Source: Chrysemys picta bellii (taxonomy: Eukaryota > Chordata > Testudines > Emydidae). Taken from it: DNA of 64,000 nucleotides. The translations under genes were made by a program, and so were the position numbers. The notes below the pieces were generated by a model. The model was not told where the DNA came from. It saw nothing but the letters and a program-made list of their open reading frames with translations, and searched no databases. The stretch's first letter is position 1. Every line of letters begins with the position of its first letter. The stretch covers positions 27,359,011 to 27,423,010 of the forward strand of contig NC_088796.1 of the NCBI RefSeq assembly GCF_011386835.1. Direction: 5' to 3'. This document shows positions 1-11,255 of this stretch, piece after piece.

Positions 1-2014
1 CATGTAATTAGATGCAAGTACATCTTGCTTAATTAATTTTTTTCTATATTGTGAGAAAAAACAAACAGTTGTATGTTGAACTCCAACACAATTAAAAAGG
101 AGCAGACCGGTTAGTAAAAACTTGATCTAGAATGGCTACATTTTGCTTCAAAACTATTCTGAAATATTTGGGATTATGTATTTGCCTTAAAAATAAATTC
201 ACACACTGTTACAAGGTAATTTCAATAAATTTAAAAATATAAAGGCCTAATTTTTCTCCTTGTTTCCAAATTGTAGTGAGCTCAACACCAGACATCTGCA
301 TGCATTAACTGGTTATGACAGTGCGTCACATCCTAGTATTTATCTATTTTTGAGACACCATTAATGTTGGACTGCCTATGGCCACTTTAGCATTTCTACT
401 GACTTCTTATGAAGTGTAAAAATTGGTTGACAAAACAGTGTGAGGAAATACTTGCTAAAAGTGTTTTTTTGTTGTATTCTAGACAAATGAGTCAATACTT
501 GTTTAGATACATCATTTTAGGAAAAATTATTCACGCACCCTCCCTCCAAATGTAAATATCTGTGAAACAAGAACGTTATACTTTCATAGAACTTTCTTCA
601 GGATCCTTAACAAGCATTTTCACTATTTGAAAAATCTTAATGGTAATTTTGAAGTATGAAAAAAAAATCTTTCCAAAGAGCAAAAATATTCTCTACTGAC
701 TAGATAGATTTGTTTTTTTCCCTGTATAAGGCGGTGTGAGAACTAGGAAACAATAATTTCAGACAACAGTAGTATTGGCAAGGTCTGAAAGCGTGCATAA
801 TTCTGCAAAGCATAAGTGAAAGCTGAGTTTTTCCAGTATCATGCACCAGGATTAGATTACATCACTGGCCTGTAAATTACTTTAAAATGGGATTAGTTAT
901 AAATTACAAAGTAATATCTCTTTGAAGAAGGGAAGTTGGAAGACTGTCTACCATGTCAAAGTTGGTGAATCACAACAAAATAATTTAAGATACATTAGAT
1001 ATCTGCAAGATTCTCTATAGTATATTTTTAGTGCTTTGTCTAGTCCATTCTCCAATAAAGTTCCTTTGAGAAAATAATCAAATTCAATATATTGAAATTT
1101 ATTCCTGAAGAAAGACAGGCTTAATCTAACCCTGACTTGCAAGGAAAAATTCATAACTTAATCTGATTACACACATAGTTCCATAATTCTGTTTCTAGCC
1201 TAATAGTTTTAAGACTATTACTTGGAGAGCAAAAAAGAATAAACAGATACAGAATTCACACTAATATAAGAGCCAGACATTAACTATAACTAGTGGGTAT
1301 ATACCATGTAATATGCTACAAAAGTAAAATGCAACACTGGAATTCTCTCTTCAAACCAACAGACAGTATTCTATTGTTTTTTAAAAACAGGTCAAAAAAG
1401 AAACCTGGTTTAACTGCAATAGTTTCAGTTTTCCATCAGCGCAGAAGAACACATGCCTTCCAGCACTCCCAAACCCCACCAGTCCTCACTGAGTTCCCTC
1501 TGTTTTTACTACTGCAATAGTGGAAGCAACTCTCCAGGGATCGGAGAACAGCTTTTTAAAGACTTCATCTCCATGGACTGTAGGAGCATCAAAACCATAC
1601 TATCACAGCCTACAATACCCTGACAACATCTTCAGACCTCTTCACTGTTCTCATCAGGTCTTCTCACTTCTTCTGTAAGGTCTCAGATAACTTCTCAGCT
1701 AAAAATACATAAAATAATTTCCTAATATTACCTTTCCATGCAAGCCATTGTCATTAACTGGTCCATCTGCATTGCCATTAGATTTAATTCACTAACTCCC
1801 TGTTGCCAAGCCTATTTCATGATGTCTCCTGTACTTGTGATTTTGTCCCTTATTTCTCTTCCCTTTGATCATTTTTACCCCTTCAATTTTGACTTCACCG
1901 TATATCTCCTCCTCTATTTTTCTACTTTCGTTACTCTTCTTACTTCATTTCCACAACACAACTGCATTATGGAGGGGGAACAAATGGAGGAGGAGAGGAG
2001 AAATTAAAACAATG
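1..2014. other. AT-rich intron, nothing recognised
   Basis: Intron 3 sequence without recognisable repeat ends, RNA genes or coding exons. The short frames at 948-1154, 1293-1520 and 1738-2007 lack codon bias, motifs and splice context. Confidence 0.6.
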
Positions 2015-2022
2015 GTCTAGAA

Positions 2023-2339
2023 CAGTGGTGGGCAACCTGCGGCTCATTGGGGTAATCCACTAGCAGGCTGCGAGACAGTGTTTACGTTGACCGTCCACAG
2101 GCACGGCCACCCGCAGCTCCCTGTGGCTGCGGTTCACCGTTCCTGGCCAATGGGAGCTGAGGATGCGGCGACCAGCCCGCACGGCTTCCCACAGTTCCCA
2201 TTGGCCGGGAACGGTGACCCACGGCCACTGGGAGCTGCAGGCAGCCATGCCTGCGGACGGTCAATGTAAACACTGTCTCACGGCCCAACAACGGACTACC
2301 CTGACGGGCCGCGTGCAGCCCGCAGGTTGCCCACCACTG
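2023..2339. mobile_element. hAT-type MITE with long terminal inverted repeats
   Basis: Ends CAGTGGTGGGCAACCTGCGG and GCAGGTTGCCCACCACTG are inverted repeats of a GC-rich, partly palindromic 317-bp element. Flanks GTCTAGAA (2015-2022) and ATCTACAA (2340-2347) are a decayed 8-bp duplication. Overlapping reading frames on both strands only reflect the palindromic interior. Confidence 0.85.
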
Positions 2340-2347
2340 ATCTACAA

Positions 2348-3471
2348 ACAACAGACAAAATTTACTAAAAAAGCAAAACTATAACGATACCTATATAATC
2401 AACCGAAACAACATAATATCAAGGTGATTTAAATTTTCTGGCCCAGTGTGGATTGGACCACACTGTACTAACTGACCATCTATGGAATAAAAGGTCTACC
2501 ATACCAGAACTGATTTTGGAACTATTTCAGGAAACCTGCCATAATGGAAACTGGACAAAGTACAGATGTAAAAGATGTATCCATGCAGGATGGATGAATG
2601 GAGTTGTAAAAAAGTGTAAGTTATCTACAACCAGAGAATTGTGTTCTTAATTTATTGTTATGTGTTCATGGTCTAGCCATAGATTACAATCCCAGTCTGT
2701 CATCTTTAGGAATTGCATTAGATTAAAAAGCTACTTCCTATTAAACCACCAAGATGGGTTCATAGCCACAATGATCTTACTGATGAAACCTTCGCCCTTC
2801 CTCTTCTCACCCCTGCCCTATCATTTTGTGTCATGTTTAAAATCAGATTTAAGAAATTCAGTGCACGGTCTTGGTCTTTTTATTTGCCCTGTAAAGTGCC
2901 TGCCACTGTTACAAATAGTAATATTAAAAATTAGGCTTGCTATAAGGAAGGCAAGGTAAAGATCTTAATGTAAAAAAAGAAACTTAAGATGAGGAGAAAG
3001 TAAGATGGGTTGCATATGTGAAGGAGAAAATATTAAAGGTATTTGATTTTACAAGCATTTTGTTCTCTTTCCATAAAACATAAGACTTCATTTTTGAGCA
3101 CATCATCATTGCTCAACAAATAAACTATTTGTAAATGTTTCTAAGCTGGTTCATTAAAAGATACTGTTCACAGTGTAAACAAATACAATGACAACACTGG
3201 AAACTCAAATCTTGTAGAACATTGTCTTCAACTAAATAAAAAGATAAGTGTCTTTACAATGCCTCCCTTCCAATCCCTAATTACTTAAATGAAGAATGAA
3301 GTTCATATCTGGAATAATTTAAATAGTATGTTATGCAAAGCACATTTTAAAATATTATCTTTATGTTCATTCTTCTTCTCCCCCTTTAATCCTCCCTCAA
3401 GTTGGAATGTTGAGGAAGGAGTGATACGGGGGGGGAAGAACATGCTGTAAAAATTTCCAATAATAAAATGG
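2348..3471. other. Intron, nothing recognised
   Basis: AT-rich sequence with two short unsupported frames (2453-2650, 2660-2959). The last 0.2 kb contains G10 and CT-rich runs next to the palindrome. Confidence 0.6.
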
Positions 3472-3905
3472 ATAAAACTTTAGATTTTTCATTTCAGTTC
3501 AACTATTGTTCAAATAGAAAATCATTTCTATTGAGAGAGATTTGAGTCTAACAAACATTTTTCTATCACTAACACTTACTGAACTTCACTAATATAAAAA
3601 GAAGAACAGGAGGACTTGTGGCACCTTAGAGACTAACAAATTTATTAGAGCATAAGCTTTCGTGGACTACAGCCCACTTCTTCGGATGCATCCGAAGAAG
3701 TGGGCTGTAGTCCACGAAAGCTTATGCTCTAATAAATTTGTTAGTCTCTAAGGTGCCACAAGTCCTCCTGTTCTTCTTTTTATATTAGTGAAGTTCAGTA
3801 AGTGTTAGTGATAGAAAAATGTTTGTTAGACTCAAATCTCTCTCAATAGAAATGATTTTCTATTTGAACAATAGTTGAACTGAAATGAAAAATCTAAAGT
3901 TTTAT
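3472..3905. repeat. Perfect 434-bp palindrome centred at 3688/3689
   Basis: Each base from 3472 to 3688 is mirrored as its complement from 3689 to 3905. Each arm has 217 bp, with no mismatch seen and the first mismatch at 3471/3906. Each arm contains about 95 bp of a Penelope-type tail next to the centre and about 120 bp of apparently unique host sequence outside it. The centre is GGATGCATCC. The repeat therefore inverts host flank together with the inserted element. Confidence 0.95.
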
Positions 3906-3974
3906 AGGTGCCACAAGTCCTCCTGTTCTTCTTTTTGCGGATACAGACTAACACGGCTGCTACTCTGAAACCTT
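3595..3974 (+). mobile_element. Penelope-type short retroelement tail, rearranged, with 13-bp target duplication
   Basis: An inverted and a direct copy of a tail (GCATAAGCTTTCGTGG...GGTGCCACAAG) meet at the palindrome centre. After the inverted host DNA, the tail resumes at 3906 (AGGTGCCACAAGTCCTCC) and continues to a distinctive end, GGATACAGACTAACACGG followed by CTGCTACTCTGAAACC. TTCACTAATATAA occurs just before the insertion and again just after it, indicating target-primed insertion. The tail shares GGCATAAGCTTTCGTGG and the ACTTCTTC block with the Penelope-like element at 30608-31512. Confidence 0.75.
3690..3729 (+). ncRNA. Hammerhead-like ribozyme candidate (short stem III), mirrored on the other strand at 3648-3687
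   Basis: In order, the sequence shows CCGAAGA (hammerhead core CUGANGA with U4 changed to C), one extra A, a six-base-pair stem with a UGUA loop (3700-3715), GAAA (3716-3719), then GC-TTAT-GC as a minimal stem III and a UC cleavage dinucleotide. Variant hammerheads with reduced stem III are known from Penelope-like retrotransposons. The core substitution and the extra A make activity doubtful. Confidence 0.45.
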
Positions 3975-3989
3975 TCACTAATATAAGTT

Positions 3990-4378
3990 ACAATAAAACA
4001 TAAAAATCAATAAAGATTATAAATACAAGTACAAATAATGCCTCTGCACAACAAGCATTCTTGCTGGCAGTTTCACCAAGACCAAAGACCAAGTAGATTT
4101 GGGGAATAAGCGATTATTTTACCCTCTACGAACGGTTCGGTCTCATCAGGGTTGAAACACTGGCATGAAAATGGAGACTATTACACTGACTCATTATGTA
4201 TCTTAGTGGTTTCTCAAACTTTTGTTCACAGAACATGTGTCCTTTTTGGCCCAGAGAACAGCATAAGAACCCAAGTGTAGGGAAGTTGCTAGGAGGAGAT
4301 CTCTCTTCATGAATGATCAAAATGGTCCCTTTGGCCTCAGGATCTGAAACTGATGGTAAGCCACTGCTGAATCTCTTA
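3990..4378. other. Intron, nothing recognised
   Basis: No repeat or coding signal seen between the Penelope-type insertion and the next MITE. Confidence 0.55.
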
Positions 4379-4731
4379 GGATATGTCTAAACTTCCAAAA
4401 TAAAAAAGCCACACGCACACATGGCAGAGCTTCTCAAAGCCCATGTCAACTATGGAACTAAAAATAGTGATGTAGACATTCCTGCTCAGGCTGTGGGTGG
4501 GTGAGGTTCTGTAGCCTGCTATGTGCAGACTAGAATCAGGTCAGACTAAAATCATTATGGTGCCTTCCGGCCTTAAAAATCTATGACTCTGTACTACTAT
4601 ATTAAGCCCACTGGCGTGAGCCCTGCAAGTCCAAAGTCAGTTGACCCAGGCTCTGAGACTCTCTGCTGCAAGTTTTTTTTGTTTTGTTTTGTTTTTTTTG
4701 TTTTTATTAAAACACACATTGTAGACATACT
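4379..4731. mobile_element. Harbinger-type MITE interrupted by a CR1-like tail
   Basis: The left end GGATATGTCTAAACTT and the right end TTGTAGACATACTC are diverged GTCTACAC-type termini. The interior has TGTAGACATTC and the TCAGTTGACCCAGGCTCTGA block. A CR1-type 3' tail is inserted at about 4531-4591. Confidence 0.65.
4531..4591 (+). mobile_element. CR1-like 3' tail fragment
   Basis: The stretch CAGGTCAGACTA, GGTGCCTTCCGGCCTTA and ATCTATGACTCTG resembles the 3' end of CR1 elements, which terminate in short ATTCTATG-like repeats. It is a very short, 5'-truncated copy. Confidence 0.6.
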
Positions 4732-5490
4732 CATAGAGGGTTTAAGATTACAAGTCTTCTTAATTTGGCACCTTTCACTAACGCTAGTTTACATATTTCA
4801 AAAGCCCATAAAATAAGACTGTAGAAATTCAGTCCTTCACAAATTAACACAGCTGTTTTCCAGTTATGGTTCACAGAATACTGGTGATCAATGAAGAACT
4901 TGATCACAAGGTTGTGGTTCCTCTATGTTTTCTGATGCTAAATTGTGTAAAAATCAGCTAAAAATACATTAGTTTTCTAATATTACTTTTTCATGCAAGC
5001 AATCACTGTAGTTGCCACACGTGTTATGGAATCATAAATGAGGAGGGAGGTGCTCCACACAATCACAAATGGGAGGGGCAGATGGTCCACAAGATTCTCA
5101 GTATTAAAGCCAATATATCTATAAATATAAAAAGCATCTGGTAACTTTTGTACGTCTGTACTCCTATTATATATAATGAAGAGGTTGCAATCTAATCTGA
5201 AAGTTTTCTTATTAGTAAACAAAACCCTCTTAAATTATATTAAGTTTTAGAACAAATCTACAATCTATTAATTTGCCAAATTCTTCTCATTTCACCTTCA
5301 CATACCGTAAGCACGTCAATCTATTTGTACAGAATGCTAAACTCTTAAGAACAGATACACCGGTCACAAGGACTTCTGACCTTCACATTTAACAATTAAC
5401 ATGCACTTCATCTTATAGACCTACGAGTTCAAACATTACCAGAATACAAAACTGTCCTGTACATTCCAATATTAGGCTTAGGTACCCTTG
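4732..5490. other. Intron, nothing recognised
   Basis: AT-rich. One pair of short similar phrases (CAGCTAAAAATACAT...TTTTCTAATATTACTTTTTCATG here and a like phrase near 1698-1740, each longer than shown) suggests an unnamed old repeat. Confidence 0.5.
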
Positions 5491-5492
5491 TA

Positions 5493-5576
5493 CACCTCTT
5501 ACCTTGATATAACGCTGTCCTCGGAAGCCAACAGAATTCGTGTTATATCGGGTAGCGTTATATCGAGGTAGAGGTG
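5493..5576. mobile_element. Short TA-flanked MITE (84 bp)
   Basis: Ends CACCTCTTACCTTGATATAA and TTATATCGAGGTAGAGGTG are inverted repeats flanked by TA on both sides. This fits a Tc1/mariner-like family. The same family recurs at 42520-42682. Confidence 0.75.
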
Positions 5577-5578
5577 TA

Positions 5579-7429
5579 GTTTACTAAAATGGAAATGGGC
5601 TAGTATAGCTTTTAAATTCCTGGAATTAATCCAAGCATACGAAGAGACTTAGTTTTAACATTAATACACCTTTTCAACCTGTCCCTCATTCTTATTTATT
5701 GGCCATAATTCAGGTCTGAAATTCACATATTTCAATACAACAGCAAATCAAAAAGAAAAATAGAACAGATTCCTGGAATGGTTAATTTAATATTAGCACA
5801 AAAATGTTATGCTAGGCCACATAGTGGCTTTTTAACCCACATATTTCAATGAAGATCTTTTCGTGCTTACTGTCACCCATGAGTTGTTCATGTTACTGGG
5901 ATGAGTCATAGCAATTCTAGCACCATAGAAGCATGACTTAGAAACAGGAGCTCAAAATAGCAAAACCACAGAAGGTCCAAAGCATATATAAAATTGAATA
6001 TAGTCTATTAACTGTAATGAATAGGTAATACATTAGTGAGATACTTACAGAAGAACATAGAATTAAATAATAATGAAAGGCCTTGTGACATGCCCTAACG
6101 ATGGCCACAGAATCTAGATTTGAACTAGTCTATTCTGAAAGTTTGTTACACAGCTGAATCTATTTGACAGAACGTTATTGGGGGATCTTTCATGTTTCAT
6201 CCTAGGCTTTCTGAACCACCTTGTACCACAGTAACATAGCTGTAATGCTGGGTCACGCACAGTCAGTCAATGATGAATGTAAGTGTTAACACAACAACTT
6301 GAAAAGGCAACGGCAGCAGACTAGAAGCCAACGCAAGGACCAAAGGCACACAGCCTATCCTGTTGAGCTGTCAGGTTACTATATACTGCATGAACTGAAG
6401 GTTCTGCCTTATACTTCTCCATTCTGCCCTTGCTACAGTGAATTTCAGCAAATATATGGACCACTGAGGCTGGATTCTCATCCAGCAGGAAGGGGCAAAA
6501 TTCCTAGTAAATTGGAAGGCAGCAACAGCTTTGACAACATTTCACCAAAAAGAACCCCCACAACTTTCCTGACTTGCTTACTATCTCTTTTCATTCTCTT
6601 TCAGAACAAAATGTTGCAGTTTAAGTCATTTTCCTCTCAATGTCTTACTAATTCCACCCCAATTTTCAAATACATTCACCATCTCCCTTCAGTTAACACA
6701 GCAAGTTTAACAACCTTCGCCTTCAGAGAACTGCACAATCTTGCCCACATCTATATCTCTGCTCCTATTTCTTTCTACACTTTTTCACTCCGTTCATTCA
6801 CCTAATCCATGCGCCTTCTTCCTTTTTCACCCCAAAGTTTGCAACAGCTTTCCTTGTGCAATCAGACCTCTCCACATTAAAATCCCTCCTGTGAACACGT
6901 TTCTGTTAAGCCCTAAAATGATGTTCACTGCTCGACTCTAACACATCCAACTCCTACTGGCACAGCACATATAATTTGCAGCTGAATTAGTTCACAACAT
7001 CCTTAGTACAAGGAGCATGTCATCTTTACATATAAAATTTCTAGCGTTAGTACTCAAAATTAATAGTAATTATGATCTTTACAGAACAGGAGAAATGCAT
7101 GGAACCAAGAAAAATGAAGTGTCTTTTCTGTTACACAAGCCTAGTGAACTGCTTCATTAAAAAGTCAGTTTAATTTTTGCCACCATCATGTGCTCTTACA
7201 AAAAAAAAAAAAATCTTGCAAGCCTATTAGTAGCATTTTAATTATAACAGCAAAAATTCATAGAGCCTGCAAAACTAATTCTTCCTAATTCATACCTGCA
7301 AACTCTCATTCTCAAGAGGACTGGACTTGTAACACTGCTCTACAGCCAAAATGCTTCTGAAATAAATGTAGTCAAACTTTACTAATTCTGGGTCACTGAG
7401 AACGAAAATGATGCTTAAAATTGTTGATT
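5579..7429. other. Intron, nothing recognised
   Basis: The 168-codon frame at 6299-6805 is not supported by motif or splice sites. The stretch is otherwise AT-rich with an A13 run near 7200. Confidence 0.55.
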
Positions 7430-9600
7430 GGCTCTAGTTTTCAAGATATGCTATTGGGTCAGTATATACGACCCTTGACTTGGGAATGGCGGAGGATAAG
7501 TGAGTTATAAAGGGAAGGGATCTCAATTTAAACCAGAAATGACTAAATACATCTTTGACTGGATCTATGAATAAATCTATGACTGGGTTTGGACAGTACT
7601 TGCTTTTTAGGCAAAACAATGAATGATGCAATCTGAAGATGGTATTGCGTCATACATGATATGAATTGCATCATGTTATTCCTAGAAGTCATGGATGATG
7701 CAATCATAAAGCAGCTTACATCACTCTGCTGAACAAATTGCCCTATATCAGCTCTAGAAATCATACAGTGTCGTGCTCTTATTTGTCAGTGTTTGATTTT
7801 GCAAAGGGACACATTTCTGTTTAGCCAAAGTGAGCAGAGATGCCTTGTACTTGTATAAACAGTGCAGATAACTTCTGCTATGTTTGTGATGAAGTGACTT
7901 TTGCATCACAAAAGCGCAGTATAACCACTATGGTTAAGAAAGCCTATCACCTTTATTTTGGCTGCAAAATTGGAGAGCAGGACAAGAGGTGGGCCCCACA
8001 CATATGCTGCAACACTTGTGCAACAAATCTTCACCAGTGGTTGAACAGGAAAAGGAAATCTATGCCTTTTGCAGTGCCAATGATTTGGAGAGAGCCAACA
8101 GATCACACCAGCAATTGTTACTTCTGCATGGTGCCTCCAGTTGGGAAAGGTGTGTCAAAGAAGAAAAAGTGGACTGTGCATTATCCACACATTCCATCAG
8201 CTATATGCCCAGTACCCCACAGAGGAGGACTGCCGGTTCCTGATGCACCAGAATCACTCTCACTTGAGTCAGACGAGGAAGAGGATGAAACTGATGGTTC
8301 AGGACCAGAAATGTCACAGGACCCACATTTTCTCCCATCCTCCTCCTCTGAACCACACCTCATAACACAAGGTGAACTGAATGACCTTGTCAGGGATTTG
8401 GAACTACCCAAGAGTAAGGCAGAACTGTTGGGCTCCAGACTACAGCAGTGGAATCTCCTGGCAGGTGATGTTAGGGTTTCCATGTTCCGTGACCGTCAAA
8501 AGGATCTTGTCCCATTCTTCTTGATGGAAGGTGATCTTGTAGCCTGCAACAACATAGATGGTGTGATGGCAGCCCTCAACATCGTTCACGATCCAGATGA
8601 GTGGAGACTGTTCATTGATTCATCGAAGATGAGTCTTAAAGCTGTTTTACTGCATAATGGCAATGTTTTGCCATCAATTCCAGTTGGTCATGCAGTCCAT
8701 AGGAAGGAAACCTATGACAACATGAAACAACTTTTGAGGTGCATAAACTATGACCAATATCAGTGGCAGCTTTGTGGCGATTTGAAGGTTGTTGCTGTCT
8801 TGCTTGGTCTGCAGACTGGATACACAACGTACTGCTGTTTTCTCTGCAAATGGGATAGTCGTGCAAGAGATTCCCACTACATCAAGAAAGATTGGCCATT
8901 CTGACAGTCATTGGAGCCTGGGAGGAAAACTGTTCAGCATCCACCACTTGTTGAATCAAGGAAGATTTTGTTACCACTCTTACACATCAAGCTGGGTCTG
9001 ATGAAGATCTCTGTCAAGGCCACTGACAAAACACAAGCAGCTTTCAAGTACCTCCGTGGAAAATTTCCGAGGTTAAGTGAAGCTAAGATAAAGGAAGGTG
9101 TCTTTGTTGGTCCTCAGATTCGTGAACTTCTTCGAGATGATGCATTTGACCATGCACTGCGTGGCAAGGAAAAGACGGCATGGAAAGCCTTCCAGTTAGT
9201 GGCAATAAATTTTCTCGGAAACAACAAGGCAGACAACTACAGGTTGTTGGTGGAAAACCTCCTCATGGCATACAAAAGCTTTGGTTGCAACATGTCACTA
9301 AAGATACATTTTTTGCACTCTCATCTAGATTTTTTTTCCACCAAACTGCACAGCAGTGAGCGACGAGCACGGCGAGCGATTTCACCAGGACATTGCAACA
9401 ATGGAGAAACGCTATTAGGGCAAATGGCGCCCATCAATGCTTGCAGACTATTGCTGGACAGTGACAAGAGATGCTCCATTTAATGAATACAAGAGACAAG
9501 CCAAGAAGCGCCGAGTAGACACTGAATAAACTATGTACATAATCGTTTTTTGCCTTTTGTTTCATAATAAATTTTATTTATATAACTCTTTTGCTGATTT
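7430..9600 (+). mobile_element. Unclassified transposon-like element carrying a decayed protein gene
   Basis: The gene at 7840-9529 sits in a block that includes a pyrimidine- and AT-rich leader and an AATAAA at 9566-9571. I have not been able to define terminal repeats or a target duplication, so the limits are approximate. A weak resemblance exists between 7395-7450 and the complement of about 9750-9860 (GAAAATG, TTTTAA, TGGCT.C, AAGATAT), which might be decayed terminal repeats. Confidence 0.5.
7840..9529 (+). pseudogene. Transposase-like protein with CxxC zinc-binding N-terminus; two stops and one frameshift
   Basis: One gene of about 562 codons is readable. Residues 13-96 hold CxxC pairs (C13/C16, C57/C60, C93/C96) and His65, a likely zinc-binding domain. 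Residues 140-170 are acidic and Ser-rich. An RNase-H-like pattern follows: FIDSSKMSLKAVLLHNG (Asp260), CGDLKVVAVLLGLQ (Asp314), a CFLCKWD knuckle, and later SDEHGERFHQD with Glu as the candidate third acid. Breaks are TGA at 8902-8904, an extra T in the T8 run at 9330-9337 and TAG at 9416-9418. The frame then ends at 9527-9529. I remember multicopy relatives annotated as uncharacterised proteins in many animals. A DDE transposase role is my inference from spacing, not an established family assignment. Confidence 0.7.
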
Positions 9601-10642
9601 TTAAAGTGTTACATAAACAGGACAGGTGAGATATCATCATGTAAAGCAACCATAAACACATGAAAAGACCTAGGTTTACAATTTATGATTAAAACTCTAC
9701 TATCTACACAATATACATAGACATAAAATGTAAAAACTTAAATATCTTAGAAACAGTAGCCAGTTGTTTTAATTGTCATATTTGAATTCAGCACATCAAA
9801 ATACATAATAAATAGCACATTTTCATCTCTGAAACAGACGACTTCGCAAAAATTGTAGACCAGTGTAATAAGCAAGCTGAAAAAAGTCAACACCAATATT
9901 CTAAATAGATATTGGACAAATATATTTAACTGCAGCACATGAGTATTTTTCAAAGAACAGGCGAGCATGAAAATAAAATAAAATCCTCCGATTTGGCAGA
10001 AATATTACCCCACTTTTACTAAACCTACATTTGGTAAAACTGAACCAAGGGATCTTTGTTCATGCAGAAGTCAGATAAATTAATTTGGACTTTTCCGGCC
10101 AGAACTCATTTCTGATGTTATGATTTCTAGCCATTCTGGGACATTTGAATGTGTTAGCTTCAGATTTATTTTCTTTAAAAAGGAATGACTTTTGAAGATA
10201 ATTTAATGGCCAAAAAAAAAAAAAAAAAAAAATACACCATACTTTAAAGAAAAGGTATGTATTTACATTCCAGGAATTTTCAAACAAAATCCTTTAGTAT
10301 TTTGTTGGCCTGGAGTCAGCTATACTCATTACTTTATCTACTGAAGTGATGTCAGAAGGTAGGCACGGTTGTTTGACATGCACATGGTTAAGAGATCACA
10401 TCACCAGTTCCCTCTGCCCTCACCTTAAAAGGAGCTTTAATTCTTAGGCTATAGTCTTCACTAAATAATGGCATTTCAACCATCACATCAGCAAGTGTTA
10501 CCACAATTTTGAAAATGTTACATTTATTTTTTCATGACATACTTAATTTTACCTAATGCTACTGACTAGCAACCCATAAAAACATGAATGCTTATATACT
10601 GCTGGCCATCTGACTGAACATTTGCTTGCTTTCCCATTATTA
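9601..10642. other. Intron, possible right end of the 7430 element
   Basis: Contains a weakly repeat-like segment at 9750-9870 and an A-run at about 10210-10230. No gene seen. Confidence 0.5.
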
Positions 10643-11254
10643 AGGCTACGATTTTGTCACTGAGGTTGCGGAAGTCATGGAATCCGTGACTTCCAAAGAC
10701 CTCCATGACTTCAGCTCCAGCGGCTGGGAGCTGCAGGGTCCTGTCGCCTCTGGCAGCGACAGAGAGGTGTGAGGTACCCCCGCCGCCTGAAGCAGCAGGC
10801 CCCCAAACTCTGAGCCTTCATGGGCAGCAGAGGTACCCTGGAGTCTCCCGACTGCAGCAGCGGCAAAGGGGGACCCCCACAGTCCCCTGGTTGTCACAGA
10901 GGGCAGGGGGACCGCCACAAGACCTTGGGTGCCATGGGGAGGCCCTCCACAGCTCCCCACTGTAGCGGCAGCAGGGGGATCCCCGCAGCTCACCACCACC
11001 GGGGAGGGAGTAGGGGGACCCTGCAACCCCCTACCATCACAGGGGTCAGGAGGACTCTGGAGCTCTGAACCCTCACAGGTGGTGGGGGCCCCGGAGCTCC
11101 TAACCACCCTGCAGCTGCCCAGCCCATTCCCATTTTATCATGGATATTTTTAGTAAAAGTCACGGACAGGTCACAAAGCAATAAAAAAAACTCACGGAAG
11201 CCCGTGATCTGTTCCTGACTTTTACTAAAAATAACCATGACAAAACCTTAGCCT
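10643..11254. mobile_element. MITE-like element with AAGGCTA...TTTTGTCA termini
   Basis: The left end AAGGCTACGATTTTGTCA mirrors the right end TGACAAAACCTTAGCCTT. Near each end are paired TCACGGA and TTTTTAGTAAAAGTCA motifs. The GC-rich centre has repeated CAGGGGGACC-type stretches. The 3-bp flanks do not match cleanly. The predicted frames in it are not credible proteins. Confidence 0.7.
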
Positions 11255-11255
11255 T

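Noticed and set aside
2060..2384. Overlapping short frames on both strands (His/Gly/Arg-rich)
   Set aside because: They cover a palindromic MITE, so similar peptides appear on both strands.
6299..6805. 168-codon plus-strand frame
   Set aside because: No domain, no repeats, composition like the surrounding intron, and no splice or promoter context.
7287..7345. Minus-strand open segment ending at a GTATGA donor-like site (LAVEQCYKSSPLENESLQ)
   Set aside because: No similarity to the next RICTOR exon and no clear acceptor. Chance open frame.
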